DNA from: JAIQFF01 sp963788505 | GTDB lineage: Bacteria; Acidobacteriota; Terriglobia; Terriglobales; Acidobacteriaceae | Length of the DNA stretch: 64,000 nt | Assembly (NCBI GenBank): GCA_963788505.1 | Contig: CAWBGY010000006.1 | Location: 186,001-250,000, forward strand | Direction of reading: 5' to 3' | In this document: positions 1-8,407 of the stretch, in pieces | How the letters are laid out: every line of letters starts with the position of its first letter | Position numbering within the stretch: the stretch's first letter is position 1 | Position numbers and translations under genes: made by a program | Notes under the pieces: model-generated | The model's database searches: none | The model's input: only the letters and a program-made list of their open reading frames with translations | What the model was told of the DNA's origin: nothing

Positions 1-560
1 AAAGTACGCGATGTGTGGGGCACCCGGCTCGCGCCCGGATCACGGTCAGATCGGCTTGCGCCTTCGCGCTGCGATGTTTCACCGGACACAGCAACTGCGG
101 ATCGATCCGGGCCAGCCTCGCCAGTGTTTGCGCATCCAGCCGATCATCTTTCTTTCGGCTCTCTCCAATCAACCGCACCCTGCGGGCATGCGCCACGATC
201 ACTTCATGCCCCCACTCGCTCAGCGCCCGGCTTACCCAGGGCGAGTGCATGCCCGTTTCCAGGGCGATGCGGCAGCCTGGCATGCCTCCGAACACTTCCT
301 TCATCGCCTTCGGAGTCGTGCCCAGCTTCTGCTCCAGCACTATCGTGCCGGCTTCATCCAGCACGCAATACCAGCTCGTGCGATCGCCCAGGTCCAGACC
401 GATCGTCAGCTGCGGTTGAGAAACATTCCTGCTCTGCTGCACTGCTACGGTGCTAATCTTCTTCATTGCCGGTCTCCTTTTTATCTGTGCTTCGAGCACG
501 TCGATAACTTGGGAGCGTACAGCATCCCGTCCGGAGACCGGCCTTCTCATCCCATCTGTT
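1..560 (-). mobile_element. IS110-family insertion sequence, partial
   Basis: The element consists of the transposase fragment (2-466) plus the structured segment upstream of its start codon (467 to about 560). In the IS110 family the non-coding end 5' of the transposase carries the bridge RNA that guides target choice. Here that segment, read on the minus strand, has a strong Shine-Dalgarno AGGAGA before the ATG and short hairpins such as GTGCT-CGA-AGCAC. The outer end cannot be fixed because this family makes no terminal inverted repeats and I have no second copy to compare. The other end is outside the window or lost. Confidence 0.5.
2..466 (-). CDS. IS110-family transposase, N-terminal part (DEDD recombinase), probably truncated
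   Basis: This reading frame runs from an ATG at 466 to the window edge (155 residues). It shows the RuvC-like DEDD domain of IS110 transposases: D25 in LDLGD, E70 in ALETG, and the KKDDRLDA stretch (D108/D111) before LARLARIDP. The frame matches the family up to TVIRAR (residue 146). It then changes at about position 28 into GCPTHRVL, where the DNA becomes the gccgggtgcccca sequence of a dispersed repeat also seen at 1847 and 25435. Family members continue RARD.. for over 150 more residues, so the gene is probably a broken remnant. An AGGAGA ribosome-binding site precedes the start. The family is clear; the truncation is an inference from the repeat junction. Confidence 0.8.
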   Translation of the reverse strand, partial: MKKISTVAVQQSRNVSQPQLTIGLDLGDRTSWYCVLDEAGTIVLEQKLGTTPKAMKEVFGGMPGCRIALETGMHSPWVSRALSEWGHEVIVAHARRVRLIGESRKKDDRLDAQTLARLARIDPQLLCPVKHRSAKAQADLTVIRARAGCPTHRVL

Positions 561-611
561 AACAACAGTTGTCCCTGGAACACGGTCCGGCTTTGGCGTA
601 AATTGTGTGAC

Positions 612-1736
612 GTGAATGTCACGAACATCGCGTGGGCAGTCATATTTGCGGCTCTTACGGCTCACGGCCAGGCCCTCGAGACTGACCGATCTGGCGCATA
701 CTCCCACGATTCTCTCCCTGCTACAAGCGCGACAACTTCAAGCCTGGTAGCGCCAAACGACTTTGTACGACTTTCGCGCTCTGGTTGTTACGGAGAATGT
801 CCCGCATACGACGTCAGAGTATTTGAGAACGGCGATGTGATTTGGAAGGGGATGTTTTTCGTCAAGGTGCGCGGAGAGAAGCACTCGAAAATTACCCCCG
901 AAGCCGCGCACTCTCTGTTGAGAAAATTCGAGGCTCCTGAGTTCTGGGCATTGAACGATCACTACAGTAGCGGTGTCACAGACAGCGCAACCACCACGAT
1001 CGAAGTGCACATTGGTGGTAAAGCCAAGCACGTTTCCAACTACGCCAAGTCTGCTCCCCAGTTAGAAGAGTCTCTAGAGTACGCGGTAGACCTAGCAGCT
1101 GACACCCATAGATGGAGACATGGAAACCCACGAACAGAACCGCTCAGCAATATTTTCGTAGACTCGGTGATGCCCAAGCCGGGTGTGACTCCGCTGATGA
1201 AGGCAGCGGCAGGTGGCGATGACGGCGCCGTCAAAGAAATCCTGCTGGCGCACCCCAAAATCGATGCCACAGACGCTAGCGGGTGGACAGCCTTAATGTA
1301 TGCCGAAATCAGTAGCAACGACTCTGACCCTGTTCAGCTCTTGCTTAAAGCTGGTGCGAATCCCAACCATGTCTCGTTTCATGGCGATACGCCGCTGATG
1401 GCTTCGGCGATGTCGGAGATTTTTGACGAAGACCTAGCCAAAGCTGGTGCGGACACGAATGCCCGGAACGCCGAGGGGACGACTGCGCTGATGATTCTTG
1501 CTGCAAAAGGAGACGGTGACGAGGTGCGGGACGCGTTGGACGCAGGAGCCAAAGCAAGTTTGCAGGACAGCAACGGGAGAACGGCTCTGGACTATCTTCG
1601 CCTCGCAAATTGCGGCAAAAATCCCTTACATGAATGGGGAGGCTCAACCGATGGAGGTTGCGACCAATTGGATGAGGATGATATTCGCCAGGTCACGGAT
1701 CTTTTGAAGGGAGCGACCAGGCGAAGAAAGCACTGA
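612..1736 (+). CDS. Exported DUF6438-like and ankyrin-repeat protein
   Basis: The preferred start is GTG at 612, because it gives a plausible signal peptide (VNVTNIAWAVIFAALTAHGQA-like) and because the open frame further upstream (from 450) lies in the insertion-sequence end. After the leader there is a DUF6438-like domain, recognisable by VRLSRSGCYGECPAYDVRV followed by a stretch describing an increment over time, then three to four ankyrin repeats (GVTPLMKAAAGGDDGAVKEIL, GWTALMYAE, GDTPLMASAM, GTTALMILAAKGD). Ankyrin repeats bind proteins; DUF6438 has no known function. The gene stands alone, and its natural promoter may have been displaced by the IS110 end just upstream. No catalytic residues are visible. 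Domain names come from remembered family patterns, not a search. Confidence 0.75.
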   Translation: MNVTNIAWAVIFAALTAHGQALETDRSGAYSHDSLPATSATTSSLVAPNDFVRLSRSGCYGECPAYDVRVFENGDVIWKGMFFVKVRGEKHSKITPEAAHSLLRKFEAPEFWALNDHYSSGVTDSATTTIEVHIGGKAKHVSNYAKSAPQLEESLEYAVDLAADTHRWRHGNPRTEPLSNIFVDSVMPKPGVTPLMKAAAGGDDGAVKEILLAHPKIDATDASGWTALMYAEISSNDSDPVQLLLKAGANPNHVSFHGDTPLMASAMSEIFDEDLAKAGADTNARNAEGTTALMILAAKGDGDEVRDALDAGAKASLQDSNGRTALDYLRLANCGKNPLHEWGGSTDGGCDQLDEDDIRQVTDLLKGATRRRKH

Positions 1737-1846
1737 GGTTTTCAAGAATGCCATTTTCGGCAATTGGCGATAAATCGCGATTACACTCATTGACCGACTC
1801 GGTAACGTTCCTGCTGGCGTGGGAAATCAGCAACGCGGGCTGCCCA

Positions 1847-1994
1847 GCCGGGTGCCCCATCCTTGCGTTTTTTGCAAGGGTGGGATTCCACAGACGTCCT
1901 TCCCTTGGGCCTTTGTTCCGCTCGTACCCGTTTGCTTACGTGATTAGGGCGAGACCCACCCTTTCGCACAGAACGCGAAAAGGATGGGGCACCC
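1847..1994. repeat. Paired inverted repeat of the GGGTGCCCC family in a gene-free stretch
   Basis: The gap 1737-2242 has no gene that I can support. It contains two inverted arms, 1847-1884 and 1955-1994. Each arm starts or ends with gggtgcccca/tggggcaccc and each is itself an 11-bp hairpin (CCCATCCTTGC against GCAAGGGTGGG around a T-rich loop in arm 1). The same element recurs at 30697-30832, and a single arm occurs at 25435-25472. A degenerate piece lies near 2020-2045. The role is unknown; it resembles REP/BIME-type intergenic repeats. Confidence 0.7.
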
Positions 1995-2242
1995 TCAGGC
2001 GTCTCTAACACTTGAGGATGGGCCACCCGCCTGGCCACCCGGGGTGCAGGTTGCTGTAACATCTCGATTTCACTCATTGACCTCCGTTCTTGGCGAACAA
2101 ACGGCGCAAGCTTGTGCCGACGCCTGTTTGCGACAACCATCCCCACCCCAAACCCAGTTTCCAGCACGCAAATTGACAAGAGCCTTGTTCTAAGAGCGAT
2201 TATGACCAACATAAATCGATCTCGTCAGAGTAAAACAATGTT

Positions 2243-3208
2243 ATGGTCGCGACCGTGGCACATGTCTGCGCGTGTTTCCTTGTCCTGCTAACTAGTCTGT
2301 TCTCCACTGCCCATGCGTCTCCGTCATCCGACCTGGAAAAGCAGCTCTCTGACATCTTCGTAAAGCGATCTTTTACACTCCGCAATTTTTATCGCGGTAG
2401 CAAGCTTCGGTACGACGCCACAGGTCTCCTGTTGAGCAGGGCCGAACCGGGTTACTGGTCGCGGGATGGAATGGTTCTGATTTCCAAGGTTAAGCTGAAT
2501 CCCAATGGCGAACTGGTCATGTCGGGTGACCGCTACTGCGTCAAGTTCGATACGGAAACCGGCGAATTTCTCAACGTGCGCACTGGAGATCACGTCGAGG
2601 TCACAGTTTCATTGGAACCAAACCAAACAGGCTTGGAATCGACGTTGCCAGTTCTTCAAAAAGTTTTCATCACCAGCCGTGAGAGGCTGGAGACCCTTGC
2701 ACCGTCGTATTGGGCCAATTGCTTGAGTCAAAAGGTGAGCCGCCCAAGCAAGGGCGCACCTTGGGAATGCGAAGGCGAGGACAAATCGAAAGCACCCCAG
2801 GCCTCCGTCAAAGACCTGGCGTGGGAGGCAGTCCCTCCTGATAACGCGCTGCACAATGGCACTCGACAGTATTTAATTGAGCATCACGTGGGATATGTCC
2901 GCCAATCGGGAGTTTCACTGCCTGCGCTTGAGTTCGGCCCCGACCCGATCTTCACCTGGGCGCAAGAAAGAGTGAACCTCGGGCAACGCATCTTGGCGTT
3001 TTCTGCCGTTGTGGGAGAAGACGGGCGACTATCCGATATTTCCATAGTCACACCCGTTGGCATGGGTCTTGACGATGACGCAGTCCAAACCCTCAAGAAC
3101 TGGCGCTTTACTCCTGGTAAGAGGGACGGGAAACTACTGGTACCCGTACACGCGCGGATAGAGTTCTTGCTCTCCGAACCCAATGCTCGGCTCTCGCCGG
3201 TCAGATGA
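2243..3208 (+). CDS. Exported protein with TonB-like C-terminal domain
   Basis: The 321-residue product begins with a signal peptide (hydrophobic run ACFLVLLTSLFSTAHA). Its last 90 residues look like the TonB C-terminal fold: QRILAFSAVVGEDGRLSDI, then GLDDDAVQTLKNWRFTP and a closing strand VPVHARIEF. In acidobacterial genomes such domains are common in 'energy transducer TonB' annotations, but here the proline-rich linker and N-terminal membrane anchor of a true TonB are missing. The middle part, about residues 40-210, is not recognised. A periplasmic role is likely; an energy-coupling role is not shown. The gene stands alone, about 135 bp before the molybdenum hydroxylase operon. Confidence 0.7.
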   Translation: MVATVAHVCACFLVLLTSLFSTAHASPSSDLEKQLSDIFVKRSFTLRNFYRGSKLRYDATGLLLSRAEPGYWSRDGMVLISKVKLNPNGELVMSGDRYCVKFDTETGEFLNVRTGDHVEVTVSLEPNQTGLESTLPVLQKVFITSRERLETLAPSYWANCLSQKVSRPSKGAPWECEGEDKSKAPQASVKDLAWEAVPPDNALHNGTRQYLIEHHVGYVRQSGVSLPALEFGPDPIFTWAQERVNLGQRILAFSAVVGEDGRLSDISIVTPVGMGLDDDAVQTLKNWRFTPGKRDGKLLVPVHARIEFLLSEPNARLSPVR

Positions 3209-3343
3209 GTTGAGAAGGTACCGTTCTGCATCTCTGAATTTATCTCTTAGACGTTTGACATCCGGTCGCCTGTTCGGTGTAAAAGGGTGTAAAAGATTGG
3301 GTATGTGAACCCTATGTGGGCGTGCAACAAGAGGTGACCTGGC

Positions 3344-3994
3344 ATGGCAGACAAAACCGACATCACGAAGAACGAAGAGCCATTGAGGGGAGTCTCGAGA
3401 CGCAGCTTCATCAAGGGGGTCATCGGTAGCGGCGTAGCGGTCTCCTCGGCGAACTACCTGTTCCGGGCCTCCACTCTTCTGCAGGGGCAAGAGCTGACCG
3501 GGAGCGTGGGCGAACGTCTCATCACGCTCAACGTGAATGGCCAGCAGCGCCGGGTGGACGTGATGAAGCAGGAGACGCTGGCCTGGACCCTGCGCTACAA
3601 ACTGGGCCTCACCGGAACCAAGCTGGGATGCGATCGCGCCGAATGCGGCTCGTGCACCGTGCTGATCGATGATGTGCCGCATTACGCGTGCTCGGTGCTG
3701 ACCCACACCGTGCGCAGCCGGAAAGTCCTGACCGTCGAAGGCCTGGCCAGCGCCGACGGAACCCTGCACCCGGTGCAGCAGGGAGTCATCGACGAGCAAG
3801 GGTTCCAGTGCGCCTTCTGCATGTCCGGCTTCATTATGGCCACGGTGGGATTTCTCAAGACAAATCCCAACCCCAGCCGATCGCAGTTGGCGCACGGCAT
3901 TTCGGGAAACCTGTGCCGCTGCCAGGACTACGACAAGATCCTCACCGCCATGATGCGCGGCGCGGAAAACATGAGGAGCGTGAACCGTGCCTAG
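3344..3994 (+). CDS. Molybdenum hydroxylase, 2Fe-2S subunit with Tat signal
   Basis: This is the small electron-transfer subunit of a xanthine dehydrogenase/aldehyde oxidoreductase-type enzyme (216 residues). A textbook Tat motif SRRSFIK (residues 18-24) and a hydrophobic segment precede the ferredoxin domain. Cysteines C96, C101, C104 and C116 fit the plant-type [2Fe-2S] site; C156, C159, C191 and C193 (CAFC...CRC) fit the second, helical-domain [2Fe-2S] site. The subunit should carry its partner through the Tat system, since the large subunit lacks its own signal. It is the first gene of the operon and overlaps the next by 8 bp. A PaoA-like periplasmic aldehyde oxidoreductase is the nearest functional model; the substrate is unknown. 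Confidence 0.93.
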   Translation: MADKTDITKNEEPLRGVSRRSFIKGVIGSGVAVSSANYLFRASTLLQGQELTGSVGERLITLNVNGQQRRVDVMKQETLAWTLRYKLGLTGTKLGCDRAECGSCTVLIDDVPHYACSVLTHTVRSRKVLTVEGLASADGTLHPVQQGVIDEQGFQCAFCMSGFIMATVGFLKTNPNPSRSQLAHGISGNLCRCQDYDKILTAMMRGAENMRSVNRA

Positions 3995-6533
3995 CCGAGT
4001 TGAAGAGTCGACGCGCCCCGCGGAGCGGAAATACGGAGCTCAGTACAAGTTAATCGGCAAAGACTACAAAACCAATGACCTGTATGCGAAAGTCACGGGC
4101 CAGGCCAAGTACGCCGAAGATTTTCGCGCGGAAGGCATGCTGTTCTGCAAGCTCCTGCTCAGCCCCATGCCGCATGGACGGGTGAAACACATCGACACCC
4201 GGGCGGCGCTGGCCATGCCCGGAGTCAAAGCGATTCTGACGGCGGACGATCTTCCCGCGCCCGCCGACAGCCTGACCGACCTGGGAGTCGTGATCAAAGC
4301 CAACCCGCTGGGGGAACGGGCCCTGACCATGGAACCGCTGTATCAGGGGGAACCGATTCTCGCCGTGGCTGCCGTGGATGAACTTACCGCCGCCGAAGCG
4401 ATTGAAAAAATTGATCTCGAGATGGAGCCGCTGCCCTTCGTGGTTGATCCGCTTGATACCCTTCGGCCCGGCGGACCGAATCCGCGAGTGCAGGGCAATA
4501 TCTGGGTGCGAGCTCACCCGCCGGCGGCGAAACCGGGAGAGCCTCCGCCGGGTCCCCCACCGCCCGAGGTCGGGCAACTGAAGTGGACCGCTGCGGACTT
4601 CGCGGACGCCAAGGAAGGCCAGCTGCCCATGGGCAAGACCCCCGATGAATGGTCTTACGGCGATGTCGAACAGGGCTTCAAGAACGCCGCGCTGGTTCTG
4701 GATGAGACCTTCGTCACGCCCGACACCAGCCATCAGACGCTGGAGACCCGCAGCGCTATGGCGTACTGGCAGAACGGCAAAGTGTACGTTTACACCGGCA
4801 CTCAGAGCACGGTTCAGACCGTGGCTGCGCTGGCGCGCTGGCTGAATGTCGAACCGGAGAAAGTTGTTGTGATCAGCGAATATACCGGCGGCGGATTCGG
4901 CAGCAAGGTGACCGCCGCGATCACGGCGATTGTCCCGGCGCTGCTGTCGAAGAAGGCCAATGCCCCGGTGATGATGCGCATCAGCCGCGAGGAAGAGGGC
5001 TTTATCGGCCGCGGGCGGCCCAGCCTGATGGGCCGGATGAAAGTCGGTTTCTCCAAGGAAGGACGGATCACCGCTCTCGATATGTTGGTGATCTGCAACA
5101 CCGGCCCCTACGACGCCGTAGGTGATGCCGGCGCCGCCGGTCGAATTGTGTCGCTGCTGTATCAGCCGCCGGCCATGCACTGGCGCGGCGTGACCGTGAT
5201 GACCAACACTCCGCCCCGGGGTCCGCAGAGTGCGCCGGGGGGCATGCAGGGCATTGCCATCATGGAACCGATCATCGCCAAGGCCGCGCGCAAGCTGGCG
5301 GTCGACCAGGTGGCCATCCGCCGTATCAACTGTCCCGAGGGCAAAGCCGAGTTCGGGCCGGTGAACAACGGCAAGCGGGCGCACGCCACCAGCGCATTCA
5401 TCAAAGACGCGCTCGACCGGGGCGCGGAGCAGTTCAAGTGGCAGCAGCGGGTGGCGCGAACCCCGAAGCGGATCGGTTCAAAAGTCCGCGGTCTCGGCGT
5501 GTCCCTGAGTTGCTTCTTTGCCGGCTCGATCGGCTTCGACGGTTTGCTCCTCATCAAGCCGGATGGCCGGATTGCCATCCAGTCCGGGATCGGCAATCTG
5601 GGAACCGAGTCCGTGATTGACGTTCACCGGGTCAGCGCCGAGATACTGGGCGTGCCCTGGGAGAAGTGCGACATCACCTGGGGCAATACGGCGAAAGACC
5701 TTCCCTGGACCTGCGTGTCCGGCGGCAGCCAGACAACCCACGCGATGACGCGGGCGGCGCATGCGGTGGGAATGGAGGCAAGAAAGAAACTTCAGGAAAT
5801 CGCGGCCAAGACTCTCGGCGGCAAGCCCGAGAATTATGAAGTCGCGAACGAGCGCGTCTTCCGCAAAGGCGGCGGACCCGGCATGAGCCTGGCGCAGGCC
5901 GCCCAGCATGCGATTCAGCTGGGTGGAATCTACGATGGCCACGAGGCCCCAGAAGACGTGAACAAGTACACCAAGGCGTCGGTGGCGGCGCTGGCGGGCA
6001 AGGGCCTGGTGGCCGCCGCAAAGGACAAGTACCCGCACGACGGCCAGTCGTTTTCGTATGTCGCGAGCTTCGCCGAAGTGGAAGTAGATGTCGAAACCGG
6101 CAAGTACGATATTGTCGATTTCCTCGCCTACGCCGACGTCGGGACCGTGATCCATCCCCGCGCGCTCGGCGGCCAGGTGCTGGGCCGGTCGATCCTGGGC
6201 ATCGGCCATGCCATCGGGCAAAAGTGGGTGTTCGATCCCGAGTACGGCCACATGGTTTCGAGGCGGTTTTATCAGAGCAAGCCGCCCACCATTCTGGACG
6301 TACCGGTCAACATGCAATGGGCGGCGCTGGACATTCCGGACCCGGAAACGCCGGTCGGCGCCCGCGGCATCGGCGAGCCGCCCGTCGGTGGAGGTTGTGC
6401 CTCCATCCTGAACGCCCTCTCGGATGCGGTGGGAGATGAAGTCTTCCGGCGGGCGCCGGTCAACCTGGACACGATTCTGACGTCGCTCGAGGCCGGGCGG
6501 CCGATGCAGGATCCTTTGACAGCCCATATTTAA
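3987..6533 (+). CDS. Molybdenum hydroxylase, molybdopterin-binding catalytic subunit
   Basis: The 848-residue product belongs to the xanthine dehydrogenase large-subunit family and should bind molybdopterin cytosine dinucleotide and hydroxylate an aldehyde or N-heterocycle. Visible landmarks are the YTGGGFGSK loop, SGGSQTTH in the cofactor-binding part, and ARGIGEPPVGGG near the C-terminus, whose glutamate matches the catalytic base of the family. A proline-rich insertion (PPAAKPGEPPPGPPPPE) near residue 180 is unusual. The GTG start at 3987 overlaps the end of the 2Fe-2S gene, which indicates translational coupling. There is no signal peptide, consistent with co-export on the Tat-tagged small subunit. 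The substrate cannot be read from the sequence. Confidence 0.93.
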   Translation: MPSRVEESTRPAERKYGAQYKLIGKDYKTNDLYAKVTGQAKYAEDFRAEGMLFCKLLLSPMPHGRVKHIDTRAALAMPGVKAILTADDLPAPADSLTDLGVVIKANPLGERALTMEPLYQGEPILAVAAVDELTAAEAIEKIDLEMEPLPFVVDPLDTLRPGGPNPRVQGNIWVRAHPPAAKPGEPPPGPPPPEVGQLKWTAADFADAKEGQLPMGKTPDEWSYGDVEQGFKNAALVLDETFVTPDTSHQTLETRSAMAYWQNGKVYVYTGTQSTVQTVAALARWLNVEPEKVVVISEYTGGGFGSKVTAAITAIVPALLSKKANAPVMMRISREEEGFIGRGRPSLMGRMKVGFSKEGRITALDMLVICNTGPYDAVGDAGAAGRIVSLLYQPPAMHWRGVTVMTNTPPRGPQSAPGGMQGIAIMEPIIAKAARKLAVDQVAIRRINCPEGKAEFGPVNNGKRAHATSAFIKDALDRGAEQFKWQQRVARTPKRIGSKVRGLGVSLSCFFAGSIGFDGLLLIKPDGRIAIQSGIGNLGTESVIDVHRVSAEILGVPWEKCDITWGNTAKDLPWTCVSGGSQTTHAMTRAAHAVGMEARKKLQEIAAKTLGGKPENYEVANERVFRKGGGPGMSLAQAAQHAIQLGGIYDGHEAPEDVNKYTKASVAALAGKGLVAAAKDKYPHDGQSFSYVASFAEVEVDVETGKYDIVDFLAYADVGTVIHPRALGGQVLGRSILGIGHAIGQKWVFDPEYGHMVSRRFYQSKPPTILDVPVNMQWAALDIPDPETPVGARGIGEPPVGGGCASILNALSDAVGDEVFRRAPVNLDTILTSLEAGRPMQDPLTAHI

Positions 6534-6555
6534 GGGGCATGGAGCGGAGAGAACC

Positions 6556-7056
6556 ATGGCGGTAATACGAGATGTAATGCCAGCGTTCCAGTTGTTTCAG
6601 CCGAACTCCATTGCGGATGCGCAAAAGCTGCTCGAACAGCACGGACAGGATGCCTGGGTGCTGGCCGGTGGGCTCGACAGCTTTGATTGGCTGAAGGATC
6701 GAATCAAAAAGCCCAAAGCAGTGGTCGATCTGAGCGGAATCGACGAAATCAAGGGCATTCGGAGCACCAACGACGGAATTGAAATTGGCGCCATGACCAC
6801 GCTGACCGAAGTGGCCCAGAACCCCATGGTCCAGCAGAAATATGGATTGTTGGCGCAGGCGTGGAGGTGGTGGCCTCGCCCCAGATCCGCAACCAGGGCA
6901 CGCTCGGCGGCAACGTGTCGCAGGACGCCCGGTGCTGGTATTACCGCGCGGGCTGGCCCTGCTATCGCGCCGGCGGAAATATTTGCTACGCCGACACTCC
7001 GGTGGGCCGGAACCGCGAGCACGCCATTCTGCACGCCGAGCGCTGCGTGGCGGTGA
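6556..7056 (+). CDS. Molybdenum hydroxylase FAD subunit, N-terminal frame (frameshifted gene, part 1)
   Basis: This frame carries the first part of the FAD-binding subunit of the hydroxylase: AFQLFQPNSIADAQKLL and LAGGLDSFDWLKDRI, equivalent to the FAD-binding loop, then DLSGIDEIKGI and IGAMTTLTEVAQ. Family similarity stops at about 6860 (KYGLLAQA). Beyond this the frame is out of phase, although it stays open to 7056. The correct continuation lies in the frame starting at 6861. Adding one G between 6860 and 6861 restores QAVEVVASPQIRNQGTLGGN. It is therefore one gene with a single-base deletion, either a sequencing error or a recent mutation. It sits 22 bp after the catalytic subunit. Confidence 0.8.
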   Translation: MAVIRDVMPAFQLFQPNSIADAQKLLEQHGQDAWVLAGGLDSFDWLKDRIKKPKAVVDLSGIDEIKGIRSTNDGIEIGAMTTLTEVAQNPMVQQKYGLLAQAWRWWPRPRSATRARSAATCRRTPGAGITARAGPAIAPAEIFATPTLRWAGTASTPFCTPSAAWR

Positions 7057-7571
7057 ATCCGTCCGACTCGGCCCCGGCGCTGATCGCGCTGGATGCCAAG
7101 TTCGTGATCCGCACGGCCAAGGGTGAGCGCGTGGTCGATGCAGAAGATTACTTTCTCGGGCCCGACATCGACATCACCCGCATGCACATTCTGCAGCCCG
7201 GGGATCTGCTGACCGCGATTCGGATTCCGTCGACCTGGGCCGGCGCCCAGTTTTATTTCGAGAAAGTACGCGACCGAAATGTGTGGGACTTCCCCTTGTT
7301 GAACGTCGCTTCGGCTATGGCTCTGGCAGGTGACAGGATTGAACGCATCCGCATCGCGGTGAACGGGGCAGCCGCCCGTCCGTTGCGCTTGAAAGCCGTG
7401 GAAGATGCAGTGCGCGGCCAGACGCGGACCGCAGCCACGGGAGAAATGGCGGGCAAGGTGGCGGTGCAGGGCGCCGTCCCGCTGCAGTTCAACGCCTACA
7501 AGGTCCCGCTGATGAGGAACCTGGTGAAACGCGCCATCAGCGGCGTGCAGGAGGCAACGTGGGCATCATAG
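6861..7571 (+). CDS. Molybdenum hydroxylase FAD subunit, C-terminal frame (frameshifted gene, part 2)
   Basis: This frame continues the FAD subunit: VVASPQIRNQGTLGGN is the second FAD-binding loop, followed by a cysteine-bearing insert (ARCWYYR...PCYRAGGNICYAD) and RNREHAIL. A similar cysteine insert in PaoB-type subunits binds a [4Fe-4S] cluster, so this enzyme may carry one as well; that is an inference from cysteine spacing only. The C-terminal CO-dehydrogenase-flavoprotein-like domain follows (ARPLRLKAVE). The end overlaps the cytochrome b start by 13 bp, which supports one transcript. ATG at 6864 is only a methionine-free artefact of the frame; no independent ribosome-binding site is evident here. 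Confidence 0.8.
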   Translation: MEVVASPQIRNQGTLGGNVSQDARCWYYRAGWPCYRAGGNICYADTPVGRNREHAILHAERCVAVNPSDSAPALIALDAKFVIRTAKGERVVDAEDYFLGPDIDITRMHILQPGDLLTAIRIPSTWAGAQFYFEKVRDRNVWDFPLLNVASAMALAGDRIERIRIAVNGAAARPLRLKAVEDAVRGQTRTAATGEMAGKVAVQGAVPLQFNAYKVPLMRNLVKRAISGVQEATWAS

Positions 7572-8404
7572 AGTGGGCCACGAGTCCATGGGGCCAGCAG
7601 GTTCCCATTCACATCGCGTGGTTCCTGATATGGGTTGCGCTGATCGCGGGAATGCTGTTTCTGATCGTTCACGCCATCTACATCCGGTACTTCGCCAAAG
7701 AGAAAGAGTTCGCGGGCCAGGCTTCGCCGGAACTGGTGGCCCGCTTGCCCGAGCGCATTCCCCGGCACTCGCTGGCGGCGCGGTTGTTTCACTGGATCAT
7801 GGCCGCCTCGATGTTCACCCTGCTGTTCACTGCCTTCCTGCCCAAGGTGGGCGTCCAGTTCAACTGGGTCACCTACCACTGGATTGCGGGCGTGGTGCTG
7901 ACCATTTCCATTGTCTTTCACGTTATCCACGCTTCGTTCTTTTTGGATTTCTGGTCGATCTGGCCGGACAAGGCCGACCTGGAGGATGCCTGGAAGCGGG
8001 TCCAGCGCTTCATGGGGAAGCCCGCCGCGCCGCCGCGGAAATTTGCCAAATATCCCCTGGAGAACAAGCTCTACCACGGCGTCATCATATTGTGCGGCCT
8101 GTCCGTGATCCTCACCGGCGTATTCATGATGGTTCGAGTACGGACGATTTTCTTTCCCCGCAATCCCTATCTGTTCAGCGACATGACCTGGGGCCTGATG
8201 TACGTGCTGCACGGGCTGGCAGGCGTTGGACTGATCGCCCTGGTGATCGTGCACGTTTATTTTGCGGTTCGGCCGGAGAAGCTCGCCATTACGGAGTCCA
8301 TGATCTTCGGTTCCATGCGCCGCGACTTTTACCTGAAGGAACATGATCCGGAGCGGTGGGTGGTCGAGACTTCCGCTGCACCCTCCAAAGAACAGCGAGG
8401 CTGA
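7559..8404 (+). CDS. Cytochrome b subunit (b561/formate-dehydrogenase-gamma type)
   Basis: The 281-residue membrane protein has four to five hydrophobic segments. Histidines are placed as in di-heme b-type cytochromes: LFHW and YHW, VFHVIHASF, LYHGV, LHG and VIVHVYF. The GTG start at 7559 follows a GGAGG site and overlaps the FAD subunit. Such cytochromes pass electrons from a periplasmic dehydrogenase to quinone, for example the gamma subunit of formate dehydrogenase. Their place at the end of a Tat-exported molybdenum hydroxylase operon suggests a quinone-linked respiratory hydroxylase anchored in the membrane. Electron flow is inference; the membrane and heme assignment is well supported. 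Confidence 0.88.
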   Translation: MGIIEWATSPWGQQVPIHIAWFLIWVALIAGMLFLIVHAIYIRYFAKEKEFAGQASPELVARLPERIPRHSLAARLFHWIMAASMFTLLFTAFLPKVGVQFNWVTYHWIAGVVLTISIVFHVIHASFFLDFWSIWPDKADLEDAWKRVQRFMGKPAAPPRKFAKYPLENKLYHGVIILCGLSVILTGVFMMVRVRTIFFPRNPYLFSDMTWGLMYVLHGLAGVGLIALVIVHVYFAVRPEKLAITESMIFGSMRRDFYLKEHDPERWVVETSAAPSKEQRG

Positions 8405-8407
8405 CGA

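Noticed and set aside
5478..6557. Long minus-strand frame opposite the molybdopterin subunit
   Set aside because: It is a shadow of the high-GC coding frame; no domain is visible and the plus-strand gene is certain.
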